Shown in pieces: positions 11,466 through 22,794 of a DNA stretch of 64,000 bases (within the stretch, counting starts at the first letter, position 1; every line of letters starts with the position of its first letter). The DNA comes from Micropterus salmoides. Lineage: Eukaryota; Chordata; Actinopteri; Centrarchiformes; Centrarchidae. The notes below the pieces were generated by a model. That model ran no database searches. It was not told the DNA's origin and worked only from the letters and a program-made list of their open reading frames with translations. The DNA lies in NCBI RefSeq assembly GCF_014851395.1, contig NW_024041150.1, positions 51,227,850-51,291,849 of the forward strand, written 5' to 3'. Position numbers and translations under genes: made by a program.

Positions 11466-12561
11466 TACCTGTCGTATTGAGCAGAGAGCCGGCATATTGA
11501 CACAATACTACCAGGAAGAAAAAGGCAGAGTGACAGCGGCTATAGATAGACCGGTAAACTCCCACTGCAACGTTATAGTAATATTTACAGTAATATCAGC
11601 TGCAGTCGGTTTTGTTGGTTCCAAAACAAAGCAGAGGTCTCTCTGTGACTCAAGCACGTCTGATGTTATTGAGCCACAAAACATAAGTATTCCCAACCAC
11701 AGTTGAGTTTTTGTTCAGAATAAAATCAGAAACAATGGCCACACTAAACACCAGGCTGACGCCGCTCACAGTTTACTGTGACGAGGGATTAATGAATTGC
11801 TGTCTCATCTCCGGTAACGATTATGCTCAAGTTACACCGATTGTTTAAGCAGACTGTCATTTCACAAGCTAGAACTATTTGATAGATAGAAGCAGAACAG
11901 CATCAAAGAAGTTTTGGCAATGACACGAGTGAGGGAGAATCTGATGGGGGAGAGAACGGTGGTCATGAGTGTGTAAAGTCTAAAGTCCACTGACTCCAGC
12001 TGCGTCGTGGTTGCTGGAGAAAATCGCGACACTTTCAGGTCAATGCTTGTGAGTCCACCAGAAAGGGAAAAAAGCCCATCCCTGAAGCGTCCCAGGCTTT
12101 CCTCCGCTCAGCAGAGAAAAGGTAGCAGGTCTATTTTTAACGGATGGCGCGTCAAGCAGCACAGAGCAGATCAAACCTGACAGGAAATCACAAAAAAACA
12201 AACCCTGTTTACCAAATCAACAAAATCTAAACCTTTACTTTGGAAAATACAGCCTGCAGATGACGGAATGAAACGGAGTCACAGAGAGCTGTGAAGAAGG
12301 TAGTAGCTAAGATGATTGAGAAATGTTATGGGTTAATCTGTGATGATCAGTCAGATTCCTATAGAGGTCTGTGCCACCCCAGGCCCCTCTGTGGACACAA
12401 CCCTGCAGTTGGTTGTCACAGGTGGTAATGCATTAATCAAACTTGAACGTTGTGGGTTTTGTTCCACAGACATGCTAAATGTCATTTATGGTTCTAGATA
12501 GCTCGCTCCACCATGACATCTCACTCACTGTCTTTCTTTCTCTCTAACTCTGTTTCTATAG

Positions 12562-13035
12562 AAACGGAGAAGAAGAGATGGACTCAAACGTCACCACTGT
12601 CAGCACTGTGACAAATCCTTCACAACATCTGGATCTTTAAAGATTCATCAGAGAGTTCACACTGGAGAGAAACCGTACAGCTGTGACCAGTGTGGGAAAG
12701 CTTTCACTCAATCGTCTAAACTAAAAATCCATGAACGTGTTCACACTGGAGAGAAACCGTACAGCTGTGACCAGTGTGGGAAGGCGTTCATTACATCAGG
12801 TGAACTAAAAATCCACCTACGTGTTCACACTGGAGAGAAACCGTACAGCTGTGACCAGTGTGGGAAGGCGTTCATTACATTATGTCACCTACAAACTCAC
12901 AGACGTGTTCACACTGGAGAGAAACCATACTGGTGTGAACAATGTGGTAAATTGTTTTCTCAGAGTAGTCACCTTAAAGTCTACCATCGCAGTCACGCGT
13001 TGCTTCGCTGTGAACATTTTTCAGAGCCAAGCTAG
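12562..13035 (+). CDS. C2H2 zinc-finger protein, terminal exon with 5 fingers, last one damaged (block A, gene 2)
   Basis: The frame opens after a splice acceptor (tttctatag, to 12,561) and ends at TAG 13,033-13,035, giving 157 residues. It contains no in-frame ATG, so a first exon is required; the phase-0 exon at 6,543 fits. After KRRRRDGLKR come five C2H2 fingers. Helix contacts (-1,2,3,6) are TGSI, QSKI, TGEI, TCHT and QSHV. In finger 5 the first zinc-binding histidine is tyrosine (LKVYHRSH), whereas the duplicate at 62,922 keeps His, so this finger probably does not fold normally. The tail after the last finger is ALLRCEHFSEPS. The duplicate has three more fingers. The sequence after the stop (gctagc.gtttcctcctgcc) is shared by all zinc-finger copies here. 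Confidence 0.85.
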   Translation, partial: KRRRRDGLKRHHCQHCDKSFTTSGSLKIHQRVHTGEKPYSCDQCGKAFTQSSKLKIHERVHTGEKPYSCDQCGKAFITSGELKIHLRVHTGEKPYSCDQCGKAFITLCHLQTHRRVHTGEKPYWCEQCGKLFSQSSHLKVYHRSHALLRCEHFSEPS

Positions 13036-13949
13036 CGGTTTCCTCCTGCCTCCTCCTCATGTCCTGATAGCTGGGTTGTTATATTCTGAGCTTCTCTACA
13101 AACTGAGCGAGAGACAACATTAACTTTATATTCTGAGCAGCATGTATCGTGGCTGCGACTACATACTGTCCTGCTCCTCCTCTCCACAAAATCCTGTTGT
13201 CGGAGCACACAATGAGGCCACGCCTCCCACCCTCACCCCTCTGCTGGAGGGAGGGTCCTGGAAGAAGTGGGTCAGAGCCAGGCTAGTTGTTTCTACTGAG
13301 TCACTCTGTTTTATTGATTCCTGATCCACTTGGATTTTTATTTTCAGAGAATTATTAACTTGTATCCTCTTTAAGTAAATTAGTTACATATCTGTTAATT
13401 AACCGTTTCTTTATTCATGTAGTTTTTTAAATTTAGTAGTTATCCTAAAATGTTAAAAAGAATTATAGCGCTACTCAACCAGCGTTGCGACAAAGGATTA
13501 TTTTCCCACTGTCCATTAATTAGCCAAGTATTTTCTTGATTACTCGCTTCATAAATAAAATGTTAAAACATGCACATTGCTGAAAAGTCCAAGATGATGT
13601 CATCAAAACACCTGTTTATTCCAGAACTTCAATCCTGGATAGATCAGGCAAAGTTTTATTTATTTATTTATTAGTATTTTATTGTGTTTACTGTATTCAC
13701 TGTGTTTATTGTTGTTTACACTTTGTGTCAATACATTGAAACATTTCCTGTTTTTTAATAGTCTACACAGTTTTAGACCTTTGTAGTTTTTGTTAAGTAT
13801 AGTATAGTAAACATGTATGATTGTATTTCCTGATTGCTGTTTTCATTCTGTTCTGTCAGTAAATGTGTTGCTTTCTCTTTAACGTGCATCCTGCCAGGGT
13901 TGGTGCTTTTCAAAGCTAACTATCCATTTGTTTTGAAAAGAGAGAACTT

Positions 13950-14080
13950 AGAGGTGGAGCGGGTCGTCCACCAATCCGAAGATTGGCTATCGATCCCCGG
14001 CTCAAGAATTCGGTGTCTTGCCCAATTGTGTGCTGAATTTGGCTGTTTCACTGCAGGCCTGTTAAAATGGGTAAATAGTT
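13950..14080 (+). mobile_element. Decayed tRNA-related SINE
   Basis: The segment 'aggtggagcgggtcgtccacc' followed by 'atcgatccccggctc' matches the head and post-B-box region of the same SINE style seen at 2,452. The sequence after it resembles a decayed body of that family. Confidence 0.45.
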
Positions 14081-15321
14081 TATAAACGTGCAGATAGTGT
14101 CTCTGAATACTCTGGATACGTACGATATATATCAAAAATGTGGGTTCTGTTTCCTTGTTAAATGTTTTCCAAAACTTTACTATTGATCTGTTTATTGTGA
14201 TTAATAATTACATTAAGTTATACTCTGTCCCCTTTAACTTTATCGTCTGTTACATACTTGGTGATTTTAATGTTTGTGTAACATTGATTCTGTACATGGT
14301 TTAATTGATGACAAGAATAAAAACATATAGAATTTTACCAGACTGATGCTTTATAGAGATGTGACGCAGGTCATGAGACCGGGTTCAGATGTTTCTATCA
14401 ATGCTTGCCTAAAGCTTCTGCTGGGGAACAGGCTGGACCAAATCAGCATTTACAGTCTCAGACCAGGATTTAAAGTTTAAAACGAAATCTTTAATAATTC
14501 AGCAAGTTAAAATGTGCAGTAGAAAACAGTTCAAATCTGAGTCTCTTAAAATGGCTCTGTTTGTCTTAAATAAGGACAAAGTTAAATACTCAGTCCTGCT
14601 GCTGTTGACACTCAGTTCGTTCTCAGAGTTTCACAGAGCCACGGCGCTCAGTTCAGGGTTCCTCCGGGGCCACGGTCCTCCTTTTCAGCTGCTCAGTGAG
14701 ACAAAAAAACAGCAACCCTGGATAATGAGACGTTCACTGTAGACAGGTAAAACTGGATTAATGATCCCCAAAACACCCCGACTAATAAAAACTACAGTAA
14801 ACATGCAGAAGTGATAAAGGATAAATCCTACAAGTCTGCTATGAAGCTGACACATAGCAGAGTAGGACCAGAGAGTTTTTAACTAACATGGACCCCTCTT
14901 TACATCCGGGTAAGAGTTTGATTATGGTCCGATTAAAAAGATCTCGATAAAACAAGGAAGTAGTCTGTAATTCTTACAACAAAGCACATCTTGCAAACAA
15001 TGAGACGGGAGAAGAGCGTAGGAGAGGATCTGAAAGGAGGGTGGGACGTGTCCCTGCGTCTCCTCGTGTTTCACAAAGACGTCCCCTTCTACGTGGATCC
15101 AAGCCAGCAGCTCTCTTCTCCTGTTGGGTCACGGTGTCTTCCTCTCTTCTCGCCACGTCGGTCAGCCTGCTTCTTTTACCCCAAAGGTTTTCTCAGCTCT
15201 GCGGCGACTTCCTCCTTCTGACGTCTCTCTGGAACTCTGTATCTGTCCTCTGCGTGTCTGCCGCAGCCTTCAAAAAGCCTGGCGGGAGAAAAAACCCACC
15301 TACAATATTAGCAGAAGAGGG

Positions 15322-15435
15322 GGGCGTGGTCCCTGTACGTGGTCCCTATATGTGGTCCCTGTATGTGGTACCTGTAGCTGTGGGTGGTCCCTGCACGTGG
15401 TCCCTATTCGTGGTCCCTGTATGTGGTACCTGGTG
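15322..15435 (+). repeat. Short degenerate tandem repeat, about 13-bp unit
   Basis: Units of the form tggtccctgtacg / tggtccctatatg / tggtacctgtagc repeat about nine times. No coding signal of known family. Confidence 0.75.
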
Positions 15436-15563
15436 TCTGTAAACACATCAGAGTAAAAAAAGAAAACAAAGAACAGGACTGTGGTTTGTCTTGAGGTGAT
15501 ACTCAGAAGACCAAAGATACGTTTCTGCAGCTCAAACTGACCTGATCGATAACTTTTGAGTTC

Positions 15564-15614
15564 CAGGTGCCTATCGGACAGTGATTAGCTAATAGCAAAG
15601 TCCTATAGGCACCT
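15564..15614. repeat. Small inverted repeat
   Basis: CAGGTGCCTAT at 15,564-15,574 is perfectly complementary to ATAGGCACCTG at 15,604-15,614, with a 29-bp loop. The function is unknown and it may be chance. Confidence 0.5.
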
Positions 15615-17395
15615 GTTGGTGGGCCGCGGGTGTTTTGCTTTTCTCCTCCGCGTGAAGAGCTGGCACGCTACGTGTCGTGTGGCTGACCTGCCACGATTGC
15701 TTTATCCTTCAAAAGAGCCCGGGGTCAGGGCGGCGTCCGGTCGCAGCTGACGACCGCTGTTAGGAGGAGAGCCCCATGTGACGTTAGAGGGAGGCTAACT
15801 TAGCCGGGGAGACCGAGGTAGGGATCGACTGGTAGTTGGTGTGATTTTAACATGTTTTCTATCTTTTATGCATAGCCAACATTTGTACAAAATAATATGA
15901 ATGCAACAACTGTCCAGAGCTGTGTCAGACAGAGTCAGTGTCTTGGTGGTTTTCTTTTCCTTGTTCTGTTCTGATGGTCTGGCTTAGAGCTCATCCTGCA
16001 TGTGAGATGAACTTGCCCCTAGTAGCCTTCATTGATTGTGAGCTCCCCTTGCGCTGGGTTAACGTGTCTGCTGGTGATATTTACTGCATGTCAGCTAGTG
16101 TGTTATATCTATATCTCAGCCAAACTGTCTCTTCGTGCTTTTAATAGAATCAATTTTTTGATTAATATAGGTTCACATTTTAATATAGCCCAACTGCTTT
16201 CCAGTCATACTTACCTTCAGGGTCCTAGGGACCTGTCGTTTGTGGCTCCACTATCTTCCAGTTTCTTAGCTGTCCATCACCTCCACTAAACAAGCAAATT
16301 AACTTTAAAAACTAATTAAAACTAAACTGAAATTGAATTCAAAAAGTCAAAACGAACTAAAAATAAAAACTAACGTAAAATCCAAAACTATAATAACCTT
16401 GGTGTGTCTCCATATTTGTCACGGTCCAAGAGCCAGATCGTGACACTGTGTGCATCACAGCACAGCAGCAGCTTCCTCCTGCTGTGGTGTGAAGCTGGTG
16501 CTTTCTCACTATAGTGTGTTCTGCTTTAGCTGGTGATGATGTGTTTGAGCTGAAATGTGTGAAGTAGCTTTGTGGTCGTCCAGCTTCCTGAGAAATCCTC
16601 TCCAGTTTTTTTTGGTCTTTCATCATTTACATCAGTGGTGATTGTAGAAATAAAACATTGGTCTAAATGCTGGTTCATCTCTGCACGGATTAAAATGATG
16701 GGGGGTCAATACTGAATCCTTTATGTGATTTATTTATTTTTTTGCTTATCGGCCTAAAAATGTCCAGAACTATTGAATGTGTAACTACACAGACGGGTGA
16801 CAAATAAAAAGGGTGTTAGTACGGAGTCAGTCACCACTGTGAGTATGAGTCTCCATCTGGGTCCTATTCCCCGTCTTCCTGGTTACCTTGGATGTCATTA
16901 GGCCTATTTTAGGGGAGCTAAAGCTAATAATATTAAGACAGATAATTATTAGATTTAGATTTTTTGACAGTGTAGACATCAACAAAGAGAAGCAAAGAGA
17001 AGTATTAGAATAATCAAAATGTAAATCGTACTTATTGGCTTAAAATAATCCTTCTGGTTGTTTCCTCTGCTTCACAATTTAAATGCCTACTGTAGTCGGG
17101 CACTAGGACCCTGAGGGAGGCTGTGTTTCATCGATGCTCTGCCTAGTTGCCGAGCAACGTTACTACACACACACTGAAACTGTAAGTTATTGTTAGTGAC
17201 TTGCTGAACTTTAGCTGCGTTTACTTGAGGTAAAGGAAAACACTAGTGTTGATCATGTGAACGGCATTAATATTCCCGATCTCTGTAATAGCTGCTCATC
17301 TCTAAACAATATCAGTCCCCACATAATGTTGTTGTCAGTGAAAACCAAAGGTCACACAGTCCCTGGTAATGCTGTTGTACATCCTTCCATTCATT

Positions 17396-18634
17396 CAGTC
17401 AGCAGTGGTCTACAGGTCAGCAGTGGTCTACAGGTCAGTAGTGGTCTACAGGTCTGAAGTGGTCTACAGGTCAGCAGTGGTCTACAGGTCAGCAGTGGTC
17501 TACAGGTCTGAAGTGGTCTGCAGGTCAGTAGTGGTCTACAGGTCAGCAGTGGTCTGCAGGTCAGTAGTGGTCTACAGGTCAGTAGTGGTCTACAGGTCAG
17601 CAGTGGTCTGCAGGTCAGTAGTGGTCTACAGGTCAGTAGTGGTCTACAGGTCAGCAGTGGTCTACAGGTCTGAAGTGGTCTACAGGTCAGTAGTGGTCTA
17701 CAAGTCTGAAGTGGTCTACAGGTCAGTACTGGTCTACAGGTCAGCAGTGGTCTACAGGTCAGCAGTGGTCTGCAGGTCAGTAGTGGTCTACAGGTCTGAA
17801 GTGGTCTACAGGTCTGAAGTGGTCTACAGGTCAGCAGTGGTCTACAGGTCTGAAGTGGTCTACTGGTCAGCAGTGGTCTACAGGTCTGAAGTGGTCTACA
17901 GGTCAGCAGTGGTCTACAGGTCTGAAGTGGTCTACAGGTCAGTAGTGGTCTACAAGTCTGAAGTGGTCTACAGGTCAGCAGTGGTCTACAGGTCTGAAGT
18001 GGTCTACAGGTCAGTAGTGGTCTACAGGTCAGCAGTGGTCTACAGGTCAGCAGTGGTCTGCAGGTCAGCAGTGGTCTACAGGTCAGCAGTGGTCTACAGG
18101 TCTGAAGTGGTCTACAGGTCAGTAGTGGTCTACAGGTCAGCAGTGGTCTACAGGTCTGAAGTGGTCTACAGGTCAGTACTGGTCTACAGGTCAGCAGTGG
18201 TCTACAGGTCAGCAGTGGTCTGCAGGTCAGTAGTGGTCTACAGGTCTGAAGTGGTCTACAGGTCTGAAGTGGTCTACAGGTCAGCAGTGGTCTACAGGTC
18301 TGAAGTGGTCTACTGGTCAGCAGTGGTCTACAGGTCAGTAGTGGTCTACAGGTCAGCAGTGGTCTACAGGTCAGCAGTGGTCTACAGGTCAGCAGTGGTC
18401 TACAGGTCAGCAGTGGTCTACAGGTCAGCAGTGGTCTACAGGTCTGAAGTGGTCTACAGGTCAGTAGTGGTCTACAGGTCAGCAGTGGTCTACAGGTCAG
18501 CAGTGGTCTACAGGTCTGAAGTGGTCTACAGGTCAGTAGTGGTCTACAGGTCAGTAGTGGTCTACAGGTCAGCAGTGGTCTGCAGGTCTGAAGTGGTCTA
18601 CAGGTCAGCAGTGGTCTACAGGTCAGCAGTGGTT
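17396..18634 (+). repeat. 18-bp minisatellite, about 69 units, with 450-bp higher-order period
   Basis: The unit is ggtctacaggtcagcagt, with variants at a few fixed sites: cagcagt, cagtagt or ctgaagt, and tacagg, tgcagg or tacaag. Because 18 is a multiple of three and no unit holds a stop in one frame, a 427-codon frame of VVYRSA-like repeats results (17,369-18,652). It has no other coding feature and should not be called a gene. A rare cagtact variant ends at 17,730 and again at 18,180, and a rare tactgg variant also recurs 450 bp later (25 units), so a multi-unit block was duplicated. Another shared run recurs after 252 bp (14 units). Many units carry AGGTCA. Confidence 0.97.
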
Positions 18635-19734
18635 ATATTTGCGATATTGTAACTAACTTAACTTTCGGTATCGAGTGGCTGTAATAAATTACATGTAGGC
18701 TACACATGAGCATTTACCCACAGATATACATGTGAAAATATAATAAAATAAAAGCAATCATACAAACATGTATCCAAACATTTTGTAATCGTTAGGCTAC
18801 TCCAAATCTTTTATTCCTTCCACCATCATCACCCCTGGTACCGCAGCCGGCGCGGCCCCCTCAGGTATAAGTAGACCTAAGAGCAGCCAGCACTTTGTAT
18901 TTTCCACAACTGTGTAAGCGGTGATAGGAGACGCAACTTTCTCTAGTTGATTTTTGTTCCTGAGTACAGACACACTTTTACACGGCCTGAATTTCTGCTG
19001 GTGACGCTGCTGTACTTTATTCTCATAAATTCTCACTTCAAACTTCAGACTCGACTCGGACTCGAAGTGCGGGACTCGTGAACAATGTTTATTTTTAGGA
19101 AACGTCTGATGAGCTTGCCGTTATTCCCTCCCTCCGTTACCTATAACCTGCCTACGGAACACGTAGCATCTGCTGCGCGCGGCCGCACGTGAGAGAGGAC
19201 AACAAAGACGGGTGTCGTGCCAAGGTAGTTTTATCCCCGACAGAAAGTCAGCTGCTCCTACATACGCCATCCATACTGTATCAACATCACTGTAATCAGT
19301 TTAACCCTTTGCTCGCCTCAACGTTACATGTCCTTGACTCGATATTTACATTAAACTGAATGCAGCATTGTAGACAATATTTTGTCCTTGTAATCCATGT
19401 TTCCATTGCACTGCCTTTGGATATTGCTGGAAATTGTCCCCCTCCTTAAAGGGTGAATTATTATCATAACAATTTAATAATGCATTGCATTTAAACAGAA
19501 CTTTTCACACACAAAAAGCCATAACAGTAGCCTCCTACCAGGCTGGACATGCAGTCTGCCAAAATATGTTTCCCCCTCCTTAATGCACAGATGATGGCCT
19601 GCCATCAAGTATTTAATTTTGTGTATACTTCACACCATGACTAAAAACAGGGGTGAATATGGAGAAGTTTCTCTTTTCCTAGCAAAAGTTCTAGTGGGAT
19701 ACAAATTATTTCAGACTGTATTTTCAACAGAAAA

Positions 19735-20310
19735 CGCATTGCACAGGTTGTTCTCTGGTCACAGGTTTATTGTTGATCATGTAACTTTACAGTTTTATTT
19801 AGTTATAACTTTACACTGGTTTGAGAGTCTGGTGATGTCTGGTGATGTGTTGACAGTGTTTGCATTGCACATTATGGTTGTGCTCTGTAACAGTTTATTG
19901 GTTTGAGAGTCAGGAGGAAGTGTTGACTTAGTTTATAAGCTGTCATTAACTGCATTGCACAGATTGTGCTCTATAAGATAAAAACAGGTTAAAGCTTTAT
20001 TGTTGACCAATTTTATTTAGTTATAACTTACACTGGGCTTGAGAGTCTGGGGAGTGTGTTGACTTACAGTAGTTTATAAGCTGTCATTAATTGTAGACGC
20101 ATTGTACATTAGGCTACATGGTTGTGCTCTGTAAGTTAAAAACAGGTTACAGGTTTATTTTTGATTATGCAAGTCCCATTTTTATTTAGTTAACGCTACA
20201 CTGGGTTTAAGAGTCTGGGGGATGTGTTGACTTACAGTATTTAATAAGCCGTCAATAATTGCATTGCACGTTACATGGTTGTGCTCTGTAAACAGGTTAC
20301 AGAATTCCTC
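19735..20310 (+). repeat. Degenerate satellite-like tandem repeat
   Basis: A set of phrases recurs in order: gcattgcacatt, ggttgtgctctgta, acaggtttattgttgat, ttttatttagttataact, cactgg.ttgagagtctgg, gtgttgacttacagt, and ataagctgtcattaat. Copies start near 19,738, 19,860, 19,952, 20,097 and 20,258, so spacing varies from about 90 to 160 bp through internal deletions. Confidence 0.8.
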
Positions 20311-21935
20311 ATAGCTATGCTATTAGCAACCTGGATTGAACGCAGCAGGTGATACAACATTCGTAATAACCACGAGAGACTTGAGACTTGACTTGGACTC
20401 CAGCTCAAAGACTTGTGAGCATCTCTGGTATGATCTCACTGCTTTCCTTGAACTAATCACTGTACTGATACACTCACCCGCCACATGGCCGGCACGCTGC
20501 CATTTTGGGCCTGCAGCAGAGGAAACCGGACAGTAAAGTAGAAACAGGAAACTGTGGTTTGAACTGCTCAGAGAGAAAAAACACAAAGTATGATCTCACA
20601 TCACCAAGTGGTACGATGGAACAAACATCTCTTCAATGGCCGATCTGTAAGTACGATCTGTTCTGTCCACATTTCAGTAACTAAACAGTTAGCAGGTGAG
20701 CTGAGCTGGAGAAGAATGAAGGTGAGATACAGGATCAAACTGGCTGGAAAACTTCAGACATTATAAAAACAAAGACAGAAGAGTTTATTGATCAGTGAGG
20801 CCAAAACAAGAAATAAAGGACAGAGAGAGTCAGAAGTTACTGAGATTACAGAGAAATGTGACGAGCAAACAGGAAAGAAGATCATTGTTTAACAGTTTGT
20901 TCAGAAAATGTTCTCACTTCACTCTGATACAAACTTTAAGAGCAGGAAGTGAAACCGGTTTTAAGCTGGATGTTAAAGGGTTAATGTGAGTTTCCTGGAG
21001 TGAGCTGCAGTGTTGGACACTTTAAAAGTTATCTAAGAGGACCAGTCGTCCAGGATGTCCAGACGTACTAACTCAAAGTAACTGGCTTCCAGGGACGGAC
21101 TTTCATCCAGAACGGTCCTCTGTAAACTCCACCACGGCCGCCCTGCTAATGCACGGACATACAAACAGGACCAGCCTCTAATAAACCACCTAGCAGCATC
21201 ACAGCCGTCGATCACTATGGCAGTAGGCTGCTACTTTAAAAAGGCACGGCCGTAACCAGCTGTGATGTCACCGAGGTCCGGACCTCTGTAACTATATTCA
21301 GTCTATCAATAAACAAATTTGACTAAAAACCATTGATAAAAAGCTCAACTTAATTAAAGGACAAGACAACAAGATACTCCAAAGCTATTTTGAAGAAATA
21401 TTCATTGTTGAAATAGGCTTTTTGATTGGGGGGTCTGGGGGTCCTTCCCCCCCACAAGATTTTGATCATTAAACTCTTAATTTCCTGCATTCTAGAGACA
21501 TTTTCTGCACCAATTTATGGTGGAAATGTCTTTATTTATATGAAGGGAAACAAAATGCATGTGGCTGGTGACAAATCAGAATATAAAAATATTATTGAAT
21601 ATAATGCAGTAATCAGCAGCTTGTTTTTAGTTGGACAAGGCAGATCTGTTTCTTCTAGATTTACGTTGCATTTCATGCTTTTCTATTGAGCAAGTAGTTC
21701 TCACAGAATCTGTATTAGTTATTTAACCTAACATTTCACGTTGAGAGCTAATTTCCACCATGTAGAGATGAATAAGTTCTGTAGAACATGTGTTCTTAAA
21801 CCTGATGCAGGTGACAAAGACTCAAACACACACTGATGTTACAGCTGGAAGATACTGTGAGTGTTCAGTGAGGATCAGGGTCTCCATCTTCTCTGAGGTG
21901 TACAGTTGTAGTAAAACCTCAAACCAACCTGAGTG

Positions 21936-21975
21936 TGATTTCTCTTTAGTTCTGGCCTCACTGCTGTGCTGCACA
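21936..21975 (+). pseudogene. Possible immunoglobulin-superfamily leader exon relic
   Basis: The frame FSLVLASLLCCTTNQ ends at a consensus donor (caag|gtgagt). A hydrophobic leader ending in a phase-1 donor is the usual first-exon end in fish immune-type receptor genes. No start codon is kept in frame close upstream, and no V-type immunoglobulin exon was found in the next 800 bp. It may be a relic, or chance. Confidence 0.25.
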
Positions 21976-22794
21976 ACAAACCAAGGTGAGTGAACTCCTT
22001 CTGCCAGCGTCTGAAACTCACTGTCTCACAAACCCTGACAGAAAAGTCAGTGTTGAGGACACAGCTGGGAAATCAGGATGATCAGTGAAGATGTTTCTAC
22101 ATTCACAGATCAGTCAGTCTCTTAATAACAGGACCTGAGAGGCTTTTCATCCCAGCAGACTCACTTTTCAGGACTCAGTTCCTCCTGGGTTCCTCACATC
22201 TGGGCCGGATCAGGATTCTGTTGCTATAAAGATGAATATAGTGATGCTGGGTAGAGAGGAGAGTCAAACAAAGCCTTTCAGCCTGAAGTGAAGTTACTCT
22301 TTAATGAAACCACCATCTTTACTGAACCTTTACTGAGAGCTGCTGAAAAACAAGTTCAACCTGCTGCAGCTGCCACTCGCAGATCATGCAGGAACACAAA
22401 TGAGACACGCTGACGATGAAAAGTGTTTCTTCATCACGTTGATGAAAATGTGACCCTGCAGCTTTTTGTTTCTCTGTTTCACATCAGCGCTGCCTGAATG
22501 TAAGTTTTAGGATGCAGCGTTGGTTCATGAAGTTTCTGAAGTTGTTTTTGAGACATAAATATGTTTCCACTGCTCGAGAACTCAGAGAACATATTTAAAC
22601 CTGAGGCTGTGATTTACAACATGAAACATCTTTGAGTCTTTACTGTCTGCAAATGAAGGAACGAGCTGTAATGAAACCATCACAGAGGCTGCTTCAGGTT
22701 CAGGTTTTGGTTTCAGGGTTTCTCCTTTGTTGCACTTAAAGGGTTATTTAGTTTGGATAAACATGCTAAAGATCATCAGTGTGTCATGTCAACC

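Larger units (their letters stand above)
1..13390. repeat. Segmental duplication, block A
   Basis: This block matches 50,720-64,000 in the same order and orientation, with mostly single-base differences by eye. It shares a LINE relic, two zinc-finger terminal exons, the intergenic DNA between them, a Harbinger-like relic and a LINE. The match begins at base 1 and was followed to 13,390, which pairs with the right end of the window, so both block ends lie outside what can be seen. Block A has about 400 bp near 1,012-1,425 that B lacks, and lacks most of the B sequence at about 52,815-53,700. The exact identity was not computed. Confidence 0.93.
13036..17390. other. Gene-poor spacer
   Basis: No supported gene is seen. 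Up to 13,390 this pairs with the end of block B. It contains a decayed SINE (13,950-14,080), a GT-rich short tandem repeat (15,322-15,435), a small hairpin (15,564-15,614) and an A-rich repeat tail (16,310-16,400). The GC-rich stretch at 15,600-15,830 could be a promoter, but no exon was recognised next to it. Confidence 0.4.
18640..22790. other. Gene-poor region with repeats
   Basis: No confident gene. The minus-strand frame at 18,797-19,036 was not recognised. Stretches rich in gactcg/gacttg near 19,050-19,080 and 20,372-20,400 resemble each other and may be parts of one mobile element. It contains the satellite-like repeat (19,735-20,310) and a possible leader exon relic (21,936-21,975). 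Nothing else is supported. Confidence 0.4.

Noticed and set aside
12821..13123. 100-codon frame starting MFTLERNRTAV
   Set aside because: Out-of-frame shadow of the TGEKPY finger repeats. The same phrase appears in other finger arrays.
17396..18634. CRISPR-like array
   Set aside because: Units are contiguous with no unique spacers, and the DNA is vertebrate.
17369..18652. 427-codon open frame of VVYRSA repeats
   Set aside because: It is the translation of an 18-bp minisatellite with no stop in one frame. It has no start context, domain or splice evidence.
18797..19036. 79-codon minus-strand frame
   Set aside because: Considered as a transposase piece, but no motif could be assigned.
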